Shown here in pieces: positions 1-12,400 of a DNA stretch of 64,000 nucleotides. The stretch's first letter is position 1. Each line of letters begins with the position of its first letter. The notes below the pieces were generated by a model, which was not told where the DNA came from, ran no database searches, and saw only the letters and a program-made list of their open reading frames with translations. The position numbers and the translations under genes were made by a program. Source of the stretch: Phorcus lineatus (Eukaryota; Mollusca; Gastropoda; Trochida; Trochidae); the NCBI GenBank assembly GCA_921293015.1, contig OV121097.1, forward strand, positions 12,773,940 to 12,837,939, given 5' to 3'.

Positions 1-3000
1 TTAAGAAAAGGACCCTGACACATCCAAATTGACAGTGTTATCATAAGCAAACATCACCTGTTTTCTCACTATGAGCAGTAACAAAATTTCCATTATTTTA
101 CCCAACAGGGAAGAATAGTTTTGGGAGGTCCCATATCGTTCCCGATCATATATTTGAATAATCAGCGGAAAGTCAACCATAGAGTCCTGAATGACTCTAT
201 TGTTACAATGATAGTGTGCTTAGAGTCGAGGATTATGGGAGTATTTGAGGAGAGGTCTTTCTGACCAGGGTAGCTTACGTTGGTAGTCAAATATTGACTT
301 GTGGATTTATCCTAGGACACTTGCCCATCTAAATTGAGCTATAGTCGTGATATAGTTGTCCTTTACCCAGGACCACCTTGTGGTGCATTATAGGACTGTA
401 ATGGGGTTGGGATCACACCCTCATGTGATTTAGAATGTGGTTAGTCTTCACAATGTGTTGACACTGTCCCTGTTATGTAATGTGTTCCTGGGTTAAGATA
501 CACCATGGTTAGAACAGCATGAATCACACCCAACCAATAGCAATCTCCACAAGCAACATCTCTCTGTGAAGTAAACATGGACCTTAACTATGGAGCTTCA
601 AAATTATCTTGAACAAAAATAGGTCCTCCAGTGACCTGATTTCAAATTGATTACAAACGTTTCATGGAAACACAGATATTTGGACTTAATAGATAAATTG
701 CATCAAACTTGTTTCTATAATCTAACTCTTTGACCTTAAAAATATCATTTATGATTGGCATAAGCTTATATTGGAAAAAATATATAGTTTTTTAATTATC
801 TTTTATTTTGCATTCAAATAACGATCTCCAGAAAATATATAAATAATTATGTTCAGATTTATTTGCTTCACCTACAAACGAAGTAAAGCATTATCCCTCT
901 TGATTTCTTATTATCCAGTGATTACCTCCTCTTGCATCAGATATCATCTGTTTAATGATGTCCTTGTTTTGGTTAAAATCTCTCGTACAATCTGAACCAG
1001 CTTCCAAAGCTTCATGGCCCTAAACTTCAAAGAGCCAGAGAGCAATAATAATACCTTTATAGCTCCTTTAATTACTCAACAGCACCCACTGCTATGATTT
1101 TAGCACTTTCTGTTTCTGTTGTTTGGGTACTTGACCTTGGTGAAAAGTAAGGGATAAACACATCTCCCTTGTCTTACCCCTCTCTCCGTAACAATTTCTA
1201 TGTAATTAACATACTCTGAACCTACAATCAAACCTTGATCTTGTTCTATGAGCCTTCCGATTGATACTCGGGTACAAATTATCCAGCAAATGTTTGGTTT
1301 ACAGTTTCATGATTGTTGTCAATCTGAGATAAGCTAGTTCCATAACAATGTGGTTATCATGCTTTCAATGCACAATCGAACTTTGATCTTGCTCCATGAG
1401 CCATTTTATCGCTTCAATGGATCCTCAGGTGCAAATTTTCCGGCCAATGTTAGGTTTACAATTTCAAGATTGTTGTCTTTCTGTGATAAGCTGTTCTGAT
1501 GATGTGCATCAAGTCACTTTGTACTGGATCAGCAGCATCACTGATTGATCTGATCACACACCCTTGAACTGTCAAAATGCTGTTTGGAGTGTTATAAATG
1601 TGCCCCCACTTCCAGCCCTGTGATCATCAATGATAGAAGAGACTCCATTCATTAACCTCTTGTTTCTAAGCCAACCTGACTTCGAGGACACTTTTCATGT
1701 GTCAGCCATCTTGGCCGATCGAGAGGGTGAAATACCCTCACCTTGCAAAATGTCCCTGAACAATGGACAGGGAACAATGGCCAGTATGGACAGTCAGGAG
1801 CACAGGCTACATCAAACAAATTGTCTCTCTTTCAGTCATCAAAGTCCAAAACCTGCCATCTTTGTTGTTAAGCCTCATTCAACCATTATTCAACCATCTA
1901 AGTAACCTTTTGACTAACATTTTTCAGTCCTGAAACTAGAATCTAGAAATTTTCTATCTGTCCATCCTCATACACCATAGCTACCTTGATGTTTGGCTTC
2001 AATCTGCAATCCTTTCCCTTGAGACTTCAAATTTTTCCTTTTTGTAATTTGCTGTGAGTCCTCAAACTAAAATCTTCAGCTGAAATAACAAACAAGTAGC
2101 TCATTTAAGTCAACAACAGATCTATTGCAATTGCTATTAGCTGGATTGGGTTATTGCACGTCTAATTCAGTTGAATTACACATTTATTGCATACCCACTT
2201 TCTTGGAAAAATAACCATTTATTGCAGCTCTATTATTTTACCCAGAGTTAAAAAGAATCCTGTTACAGAATTTCTTCAAACTTAATTCTATCAAAATGAA
2301 CAATTCACCGGTAATACTTTTTAACTACCATACTCATAACAAGAATGTACCTTATGTTGCATGAGCTAGAACAACCATATCACAATTAGCAAATGACCAC
2401 CACAGACTCAAACCCAGCCATAAGAACAGAGAGGGGGATCAAACAAAGAGTGGTCAAACAGAAAGGCAAGGGGTGTAAACACGGCCATAAAATTGTTCCT
2501 GCTAATGAGGAAGTGACTGGCTTGTTTGTGTTGAGACACACCCTCCCATCCTAAAACCCTGTCAGACTTGTTGCTTCAGTGAATGTCTGTAATTCTGATG
2601 TACTTCAAATGAGTCCCCCTTGTTATCTAGTCCTGTCTTGTCACTTGATCCGCTGTGGAACAACACTGGATGACAGTCTAGGGAGTAAATCTTACAACTA
2701 ACAGCTGAGGAACAGGGACAGCCTGAAATGTTGTAAATTCTGAACAGACACTTGGTTTTAAATGCAGGAATAAATCTTGAACTGAACATTATTTTGTCAA
2801 CTAGAGCCTGAAATCAAATATATTGTTAAATTCTGTCTTTGGACATCATGGATCCATGACCAGTGTGAAGTGTCCTGGATGTAGAGGTCAGTTTGAGATT
2901 TTATGAGCTGGACATAACCTAAAATGAATCTTGGGTCTTGTCATACATTACCATAAGGCCTGAAGATACATCAAGATTTTGTAAGTGATAGAGGACTAAA

Positions 3001-6000
3001 ATTTCATTTTTAAAATTTTTCAGATTTCGGGTGTCATCAAGAATCATCTACAATATTTCAATCTTCTCTAACATCTAGCCATGTTAAAATAGTGAATTGC
3101 CCAAAATATTTGTTTTATTTGCAACTATTGGGGTATAGGATTTTCCTATTCAATCTTGTGGATGGTCTTTGTCATTGAACCATTGTAATCGAGTATTGGC
3201 ATTTGAAGCAAAACAGCGATTTAAAACATTTCACTTAACTTTACACCCACTTCATAACATTTGGCTAAGTTTTATTACCAGCTTGCAACACAACTCCTAC
3301 CTAATGTTGTCAAACGTTCATTGTTGTTTTCTGGTCAGTTGGGTTGCAATGGTTTTTTACAGGTCACCATGGAAATAAAAAGCTTTAGGGTCGAGGTGAT
3401 AAATGAGAGGGCCATGTTCATTTATGTTTTAGATTATGGGTTTTCTGGATTTGTGTTGAGAATGGGTCACCCAGTAGTGACCCTACCATTGTCATAATAA
3501 CCATTAAAGCTTATTAAACTAACACTACCTCTTCAAACAATGGGTACTTCACTTCAAAATGAATTTATATCTTTGCTTTCCACATAAAGGTGCACTTACA
3601 GGTCCCAAGAATTAAATTTGAATAATGAGTTCACATTTTCATCTGAAAGGTGCTCCAAATTGAATTATTTCTATGTGGTGTTTATTTGAGGTCATTTATA
3701 GGTCAGGTTGACCTTTGGGACAAATATTTAAATTCAGATATGTCATTGGCGGTGCTGGATGTCACTTACATTTTTGGGGATATTTTTTTACCTATATTCT
3801 CATAAACAACATTTCTCTTGGTTGAGATGTTCAAATAAATATTAATTTACCCCTCTACCTACCGGTCTTGTGAGAATAAAACTCAAGGTTAACATCTAAG
3901 CGCCTTACAAAGTTCAATGAATTGCAACCTATCAAGGCTACAGGATGTAGATGGTTAAACCCTTGCATTATCACCCTGTCTGTGTTAGGAAATCTAAGCT
4001 TATGGTCAGTGACAGGAAGGGGTGATAAAGAGTTGGACACCCAGCATGCACCTAGCTCCTGACAGGGTATCATCCTGGCTCCTGACAGGGTATGCATCAT
4101 CCAGGCTGCTTCACTGATCCACAGCAGCTTTTGGTGATAAGAGTATCAATGCCCAACTGCCTGCAATGTTGGAGATAGATGAGCTTTTAATGGCTGATAA
4201 AATGGCCCTGGAACAATTGACCCAGCTCTTAATTGGTATCAGGAACAATGTCCAAGTGCCTACTTTGGCTCAAAATAAAATGTTTATTGTCAGTATTTAC
4301 ACCCTCTTTTGTAGATATGGTGATAGAACCTACTGGCGTTTGATGCAAAGTCAAGACTCTTTATTTCCCTTTCCTGTTGGTCACATGAATGTGGGTCAGA
4401 TTTCTACTGACTGGATCAAATTTAGGAAGAAACCTTTGACACAGACTCTATTTTAAGACTAATTCATATTACCTGCCTCAATTGATGAAAACCCAATACA
4501 CTAGAATATTCATTCTAAGCAAGTATTAGTGTTGACTGTGAACGAAACAAAAAATTTACCCAAGTTTTGCAGTTTCATTATAATGTAGAAAGTTTGTAGT
4601 GTAATTTAAAAAACAGAAACATCATCAATTTTTACTTGCATACGATAGCAAAATCCTTACTATACATATTTTGGCCCATGTTTATTTTGAACAGGTATAT
4701 ATAGCAAGAAAAGCATATCTTGAAATATTATCGAAAATCTAATTTCCGTCCACTCCTTTGAGATTTTATCATAGTAGAAGCAGTTGGTTGTTATTCAAAA
4801 CAAGTATCCAGCAAGGAAATATATCCCACATGTTTCAAACCTTAACCCTTTGTTTGTTTTAATTGACACCTTTAGGGTGAAATAGTCCTGAGCTTTTAGA
4901 AATGCATTAAATATGAATTTCATTTAAAGTTAAAAGGAGTTCAATTGGTTAACTGGGCCCTGTGGACTTGTGAAATTCTGTGAGGTCAGCTACAAGACCA
5001 TGTGAATGGTTCCAGCAAGCCAAGTTCAAAGCACATTTGGTGACAATTTTAGTTTAGCCCCAAGGTGTTTGCATCTGTTTCCTTTGGTTAAAACTTTCAC
5101 AGAAAATATAATGCAATTTTACTTACCAGATTTTTTAAATCCTCTTTCACACATGACAAATAACATGAGTATTTCTTCTTTAGAATATAAAGAGAAATGA
5201 ATAATGATGGCGGATGTTTCAAGATGCTTAGACTTACCTTAATTGTCCATGATATTCTCACAAGGGGAATCCAGTTTAGCCTTTAAAATCAAGTACGGCA
5301 TTGTATGTTTTATACATTCCATAGGTTTTTTCAAGATGACCATCTATGCTGTCTGTCTCTGTCAGAACATGGGTTAAATAATACTTAGCCTCACCTAGTA
5401 TAATATGAGACTGTCTCCTGAAAATGTTCAAGACGAGCTCTGAAACAGCTTTGTCTGTTAAAGTTAAAGCAGGGTTACTTGTACAATCACAAAGTTTACT
5501 GAAGGTACATGCAAATCTGGCTGTCTGTCCATAGAGATAAGCCATGTCTGCCTGTTCCTGTCTGTATATCTTCTTTAACATAATACTTACCTACATTGGG
5601 ATTGATGGGTCAATTAGAAATAGTTGTGAAAACATTGGAGATTGAAGGGCAATGAACTGTCTTGTTAATCAAGAGATTAAACAGATTATCCCTTATTATT
5701 ACTGTGAAAACACTTTGATGGACTACTTGTGATTGCTAAAACAACAAGGGAGATAATCCTTTCTAAAACAACAAGGGAGATGATCCATGGTAGCTCTTGA
5801 TCATGGATTATATGGATTGCTGTAAAAACATAGATCTTGGAACTGAATGGGAAGATAATCTGTTGTGACGGGATTAATCAGGATTAACAGAAAGAGGTGT
5901 TTGGACAAGATAATTAACAATTCCATCTCCTAATCAAACTGGGTCCATTTGTAGTATTCTACATCAGTACTCAATCTCAATTAAGGGGTCAGAACTGATC

Positions 6001-6254
6001 ACTATGGCTGTAGCCTTGATTAAGAATTTGAAATGAAAATGTCTCCCCATGGGTCTCTAGGTAGGATTCAAACTTTGCCTGCTAGCTTTAGACTGTCTAG
6101 ACCATGGCCAGTCAGTCTTTGGGAATCAAATTGGGAAAAGAATTGTTGGAAACATCAAATAAATGTAGCACAAACATCAAAGAGAAAGTATTTTCACTTC
6201 ACACTTTCTTATTTATTTCACACAAGCAGAAATTAATTTTGTTTATGTAAACAC
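1..6254. other. Non-coding region upstream of the C2-PDZ-RhoGEF gene
   Basis: No gene is recognised here. Open frames of 60-101 codons exist on both strands (for example 1630-1905 and 4166-4456 on +, 5276-5581 on -), but none shows a domain I know and none has convincing splice context. The stretch holds small local duplications: a roughly 150-bp direct repeat at 1222-1500, a CTCCTGACAGGGTAT pair at 4055-4093, and an AAAACAACAAGGGAGAT pair at 5740-5781. It may contain distal regulatory DNA of the gene that begins near 6.3 kb, but nothing in the sequence proves this. Confidence 0.5.
1222..1500. repeat. Two-copy direct repeat, period about 150 bp
   Basis: Two diverged copies lie head to tail. 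ACAATC, CTTGATCTTG and ATGAGCC blocks at about 1225-1256 recur at about 1373-1403. Further matching blocks follow (GGTTTACAATTTCA, GATTGTTGTC, GATAAGCT). This is an old local duplication with no coding signal. Confidence 0.6.
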
Positions 6255-6354
6255 AATCTTGTTTGTAGTATTTAAGCAAAGTTGCAGAAATCTATTCCAG
6301 TAAAAAATTTCATCTCTTGCATCAACATCTTGCCTTGTAACTTACAACAGCACC
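6255..6354 (+). promoter_or_regulatory. Promoter A and 5' leader of the long isoform
   Basis: A TATA-like TATTTAAG lies at 6269-6276, 86 bp upstream of the ATG at 6355. A start site about 30 bp downstream (near 6300) would leave a leader of about 55 nt. Support comes from spacing and from the spliced frame that follows. The exact start site is inferred. Confidence 0.45.
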
Positions 6355-6428
6355 ATGAAGGATATAGCCTATGAAATAGCATGCGCTGAGGAAATGTGTG
6401 ACTTTGACTGGGAAATGTGTGCTTTGGG
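6355..6428 (+). CDS. Alternative first coding exon A (long isoform)
   Basis: The exon encodes 24 residues plus two bases of the next codon, beginning MKDIAYEIACAEEM. It is rich in Cys, Glu and Met and matches no domain I know. The donor is GG|GTATGC. Joining to the acceptor at 6579/6580 restores a Gly codon and leads into exon 2A without a stop. The ATG is the first after a TATA-like box and sits in CACCATGA, a reasonable start context. Exons 1A and 2A together total 283 nt, so the pair ends in phase 1, exactly as first exons B and C do. Confidence 0.6.
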
Positions 6429-9400
6429 GTATGCTAAATCTCCAAACTTCTCTTTCTTCCATATTTTAGAAAATAAAATCTTGCTTTTCTCTAAAAATTA
6501 TGAAATTGTTTTTTATATTGAATTTATATTTATTATATTTTATTAAATTTTTAAAAATTTATATTGTTTTCTTTACTAGACAGGGAATGGAGAACTGCAT
6601 GAAACGTCGTGACTTGCTGTCTGATGACAGTGACCAAGAAAACTGCATAGACCGTGGCATCATCAGCCCCTACAAGAAACTCAAGTTGAACGACTCACCC
6701 CTGGAGCTTAGAGGCGAAGAGGCCTACCCAGTACAATGTACAGCACCCACCACTCACAAGAGATCCCACAAAGTCCTACAGAGTCAAGGTAATTATAGAA
6801 ATGATGAATAATTAAAACATTTGTAATTAATAGGGAAAAATGTAATATCCATAACGTGATATTTCACACCCGGGTCAGGGAATGAGCTCAAATGGTTTGT
6901 GTAAAACATGTTTAAATTTAGAGTTGAAGAGCCCATAAAATCATAGAAGTACTCTAGAAGTACTGTAAAATCATTAATGCAGGAAATCTCACATGTTGAT
7001 AAGATAATATTTGTATGTTTTTAGAGGTATGCTAAACAACTAAAAGTCTTAACAATAATTCTAAAGATAAGAATACTTATGATACAAATGTACAAACATA
7101 ACTACTAGTTAAATAAACAGTAGCTGTACGTTATCCAGATGTACTTCATGACATCAGGTCATGTGACCTCATTAATTTCAAATCTTCTTCACTCTCTTAT
7201 CAGCAAAGTTTCTCCTGCTTGTCATTAATCACAGAGTTATCTCCCTTCCTTGATTACCAGTCCCCTCTTTGAGTCTTGCTCCCATAGGAAAAACACTTAC
7301 AAATCCATCCTTCAATATTTGTACTTAACTGTCAGTCCATAGCTCGCCTCATTTCAAAACACTGATAAAGTTACATGGTTAAAGACAAGGGCAAACAGAG
7401 AAATTATGTCATTCTCTCTATAGCTAGAACACATGTTAGATCCCGAAAACCTCATTCCACTTCAAGGCATCATCAGGGAACATGGTCAGATTTGAAGGTA
7501 AACTTGTAGGCCATTGTAAAGTTTTGTTATGTTAAGGCATGTTTTCTGAATTGCATGGCAGTTTTGCAATTTTGTCAATCCCAATATCTGTCAAAGTGAA
7601 TTTGCATGAGTTAGGCATTGATAACATGTTCAGATGCGAAGGGAGATCTTCATTAATCTGTAAAACCTGTTGTGAGTTGTGTCAAAAGTGAACTGGTCAA
7701 TGCAGTTTAGTTGCCTAATTACGTACAAGTCTGTCACATACTGTCAAATTTTCACACTAAGATCAAGATGACATTTATCTTTTACTTACCAGTATACATC
7801 ATGATTTACCTGTCTGTCACCACTGTACATTAGACACCTTGCTCCCACTGATTACAATAAACGAGTTAATTACAGGTATTGTACAGGTAAATGTTCTACT
7901 AATTACAATAATGGACATAATCTCGTTAAGACAAAAACCCACTTCCTGGCATGTCATTGAAACAATGCTGAGCACATGGCCCCTGATTAGGTAGCTAAAT
8001 TGGGGATAGGTGTCAATTAGGGATATACCTCGTAAAGGTATTGTCTTACCTGTGAAGGGCCATGTGCTATATGGAATATTGCACTCTTCCTGTAATTAAG
8101 GTGTGATATTACCTGTAACTCATAATGTACAAATCCAATCAGCCAATCAGAGTCAACCGACTGCTATATATATGAGAGTTGAGAGTTTTTGAAATCATTC
8201 TCATTCTGATTTAGAAACTTGTGGTTTACATCCTTTTATCAGCAACTTAGTGCTTTTTGCTGTCTAGTGCTATTATTTATATTTCAATCATGGTGTACTT
8301 TTATGAGGAAACTATGGAAGGTAAGCTTATATATCTTTACAAATTTTATTTTAGATAAGTTAATATCAGTTTTGTATTGTTAAACATCTTTCCTGAAATT
8401 CATGATTGGTATGACAATATTTGGACAGCATCAGGTAAAATCTCCTTCAGAATAATTGGTATAATTATGGTGAAATGAAAGTGGCTTATACTATTGTGCA
8501 TAATACTTTCCAGTTAATATTATCTTACAAGGATTGTTCAGGAAGGTGCTAATTACATCTTCTTTTCAAATTAGAAAAATATCAATAAACTAGAATTTAT
8601 GCAATTTGTCAAGTAGGTAAATCTTAAGAACAACAGTTACATAAATATAATTGTAAATTTTCTAATGTCACTCATGAAAATGACAGCTACTTGTTTGTAT
8701 ACTCTAAACTATTTTCCTCACAATGTAAGTTAACTTATTAACAAGACACAATGCTTAAAAACAATAACTTAAACTGGATTCCCTTATGTCACACATGTTT
8801 GTGACAGCTACTTATTTGTATACTCTAAAATAATTTCTTTATAAGTTTAAGTAAACTTCTAAATAGGACACAATGCTTAAGAACAATATATAACACTAGA
8901 TTCCCCACTGTCACTCAGGTCTATGACAGCTACTTGTTTGTACACTCTAAAATAATTACCCGTAGTAATGTATGCAAATTCCTTAACAGGACACAATGCC
9001 TAAAAACAATATATCACCAGTGATGATACTGCATACACAAAGCATTACCTGGCACAGGTAAATGTTGTTCCACCTATCCAGGTAGGCCTTGTGCCAATTA
9101 GCTAATTATCAGTGACACTAATGAGTTATTTGTTAACGAGCTCCTGCAATGTCAATTTTATACACAGCAGGATCCCTATGACAAGTTCTGTCAATATTTT
9201 AACTCTTATTTTTCAATACTGTTATGGAAATATTTACTTTGTAGGATAGTATAATTCCTGAAACTTTCCAATTGCATCATTTACCCATGAAAGTTAGAGC
9301 TTGTAAGATGGTGCAAGAGGAGAATAGTGGTCAGTAATTTTACTCTAATTCTAAAAACCTCAAATTGTATTGTTTTTAACTAAAATGATATAAAAGTCCC

Positions 9401-12400
9401 TATAGACAGTATGCAGATATAAGATCATTTTCAAATTTCAAATGATCTTTATTTTGGCTCCATACTGTGAGGGTCATAACTAGTGACCTCTTAATATCAT
9501 TTTAAAATTATCTGCATAACAAATCTCAAATATGAAATAACTAGGTGTCAGTTTCCTTTCCTTCCTTCCTTTCCTTATAAATATTCATATGAAATGAATA
9601 ATATTAATTTTAGATTAAGAATTTAAAATTAATTTTCTTAAAAAGAAAGTATTGTGTAGACCCTCCTTGCAGGTGCTCCTTTGGTAACAGGTTATTTGAG
9701 AAAAATAACTGATCTCCTAGACTAGTCAAGACGCGTGCACACCTGTTGCTCCGACCATCATACTGCAATCTGATTGGTCGATTTGGCCCGGCTTGTGTCA
9801 AGAGACGTGTGGCAAGGCTCACGCTCGGGCGACTTCAATGTGTAGCACCTCACAGGGAACAAAAGCAAGATAAAGTGACAGGATAGAAAAAACTTGAAAC
9901 CATGTCTTGCAACTATTGAATTCATTGCTTCAGATTAGGCTTATATTCCGGGACAGACTACCCACTGTGTGCTATTGTGTATTTTCCTCTTCCCGCATAT
10001 CATATCCTACTAATGTGTAAACATAAGCTACTGCCTGACAGATGGCCGATGGAAATATTCTCATCCCTATGTACTCAAGATATGGCAAATGTCAGGGGAG
10101 GAAGTCAGTGTCTGCTTTCTTATGCGACCTTCTGTCAAGTTTTTAGGTTGAATAATCAAAAATTTGGGGACTGTTTTATTAAATATTTTATTTGAAAGAA
10201 AGAAAATGTGGAAGAAAGAATATTTGTATGTATTGAAAAAAACTATTATTAATGACCATGGCAATAGGTTTGGATATGAAAGTTGATAATTAGTGTTTTA
10301 TAACATCAGGAAGTCTATTCTTTACTTAATCACCAACTTTTATGTCTCCTGAAAATTTCTCACCAATTAAGTACATTTCAAATGTTTTACAACTTCAGGA
10401 AATAACTCGTTTATTTTCAAGATTTACAACCTTAGGAAGTTAGCAGACTACCAGTTGCCGTATTATGACATAAGGAAATATGCTCACATACAGTATATAA
10501 TTACTTTACGACAGTGGCAGTAGGCTTGTGTTGTGTGTGTGTGTGGCTGGCAAGTGCTTGTGTGTATGCATACCAGGCTACTGACAGGTGCTTGCTCTAG
10601 TGACACCAGACATCCTGCTTGTTCACTGATTGAACTGTGTTTTTTTAAACACTGATTGCTTTAACGAGAGTAAGGATTTGATCTCTACTCCACTTCCCTC
10701 TGCAAATTGAGTGCAGAAAAATATATTCATTTGATGACAAAAAATTTTTTGATCCATTAAATTTATGATATTAAACACTAAAATGTTTATTTTTTAAGTA
10801 GCAAGATTTTACTATTCAGGATAATAAGCACTGTAGAATTTAGTTTTTGAAAAAAATATATATATACAGAAGGTAAATTTTAGGAGTGTGTTTCAATATA
10901 TGATTTCTTACACTATATTATAGTAATTAAAATAAAGATTAGATTTTTTCATATTCCCTTAAAATTTCAAAAATATTAGATTGTATTATCAATAGATAAT
11001 GTATTTCAAACTTGAATTCGAACTATATTGCCAATTTAATTTACCTCCAAAAATATTTGATTCAGTCAGAAGAAAATAAAATCTCAAACTATTTCTATAA
11101 TAACACAACCCCCTGAGCAATAATATTGTGCCATATGACATTGAACATTGTTATGCCAGTAGCTCACCCTGACCCTAGTTGCCCTGCATAGAAATAACAT
11201 GTCACAGGTTAATTACAGGTAGGTGGTTTACTTACCTGAGTTACCTGTATAGTGCCAGCAATTAGGGGCACAAGCCAGGAGGTGGCAGATCTCCCACTGA
11301 GGCCCACCTGTCAGGTAGAACAAACACTCTGATTGGTTGATTAGCTAACCTACCTGGACCCCTTATAAGCTCTGGGGCCCCTCTGGCTCTGACATTACCT
11401 ACCTAGCTTACAGTGCTATAGCATCTCTCTCTCTCTCTGGATTTTACCTGTTGTGATATACTTACTTTACTTACATCATGGTTTGGTCTCCTGATCAGGA
11501 AACTGACAATGTTCAGTCTAATGCTGTTATTCTCAAAGGTATTTTTGTGTTGCAAAGTTTTTTTAATTAAAACTGCAGTATTCTGGGAATCCCCGAAACA
11601 TCACTATATTTATTTTACTGATTTGAAAGGTAATTTTAACCATTATTACACATAAATTTCTTTACTTTATTATTTTTCATCTGTCTAAATTTCTTTCTTA
11701 TTATTTACAGGACAACTGAAGGTTTCCGCCTACATGAACTTTGGACTCCTGACTGTTCATGGTAAGTTTTTATCTAGTTATCATTTTAATATTAAACATG
11801 TTTCCATAATGAATCTCAGTGTAATTCAAAGAAATTTGCATTGCTGTTTAAGAACAAGTACAAAATAATCAACCAGGATTTTAAAAAACCACCGTTTTAT
11901 AATATTCTATTGTTTTTACAGTCATTTACAAGTACAAAAAATTGACCAGGATTTTAAAAATCACTGTTTTATAATATTTTATTATTTTTACAGTCATTCA
12001 AGCCAGAAACCTCTCCTCCAATTGGAAATCACAGTGTGACTCTTATGTTAAGGTAAGTTTTTTTTGTCCAAAATATTTCTTCAAAAACTACAAGTACAAA
12101 CTCTCCAGCCCCAAGCCTACCTATGTGTCCTGCCACTCTGGAGCACTGATCACTGACACCTCACATTCAAATTACCCCTTGATTAGCGGCTTGGCCCATG
12201 AGTAAGATACGTGTCAGCACTGTTGACAGTGATAGGGCTACATAAACTAGTAATAATTATATAATGTCTGAATAAAAAAAGTAAATTAAATGGTGAATTT
12301 ATGATACCAATATTGTCTATGAATTTGAAGTATTCATGCATATTTAAAAAAATGAATATTTATGATTTATTTTTTATCTTCAGATGTCACTTGTACCTGA

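Noticed and set aside
1630-1905. 91-codon + strand frame
   Set aside because: No homology recognised and no splice or promoter support; falls in repeat-containing non-coding DNA.
5276-5581. 101-codon - strand frame, somewhat gene-like in composition
   Set aside because: No domain recognised, no acceptor/donor pair framing it convincingly, and no neighbouring exons on that strand.
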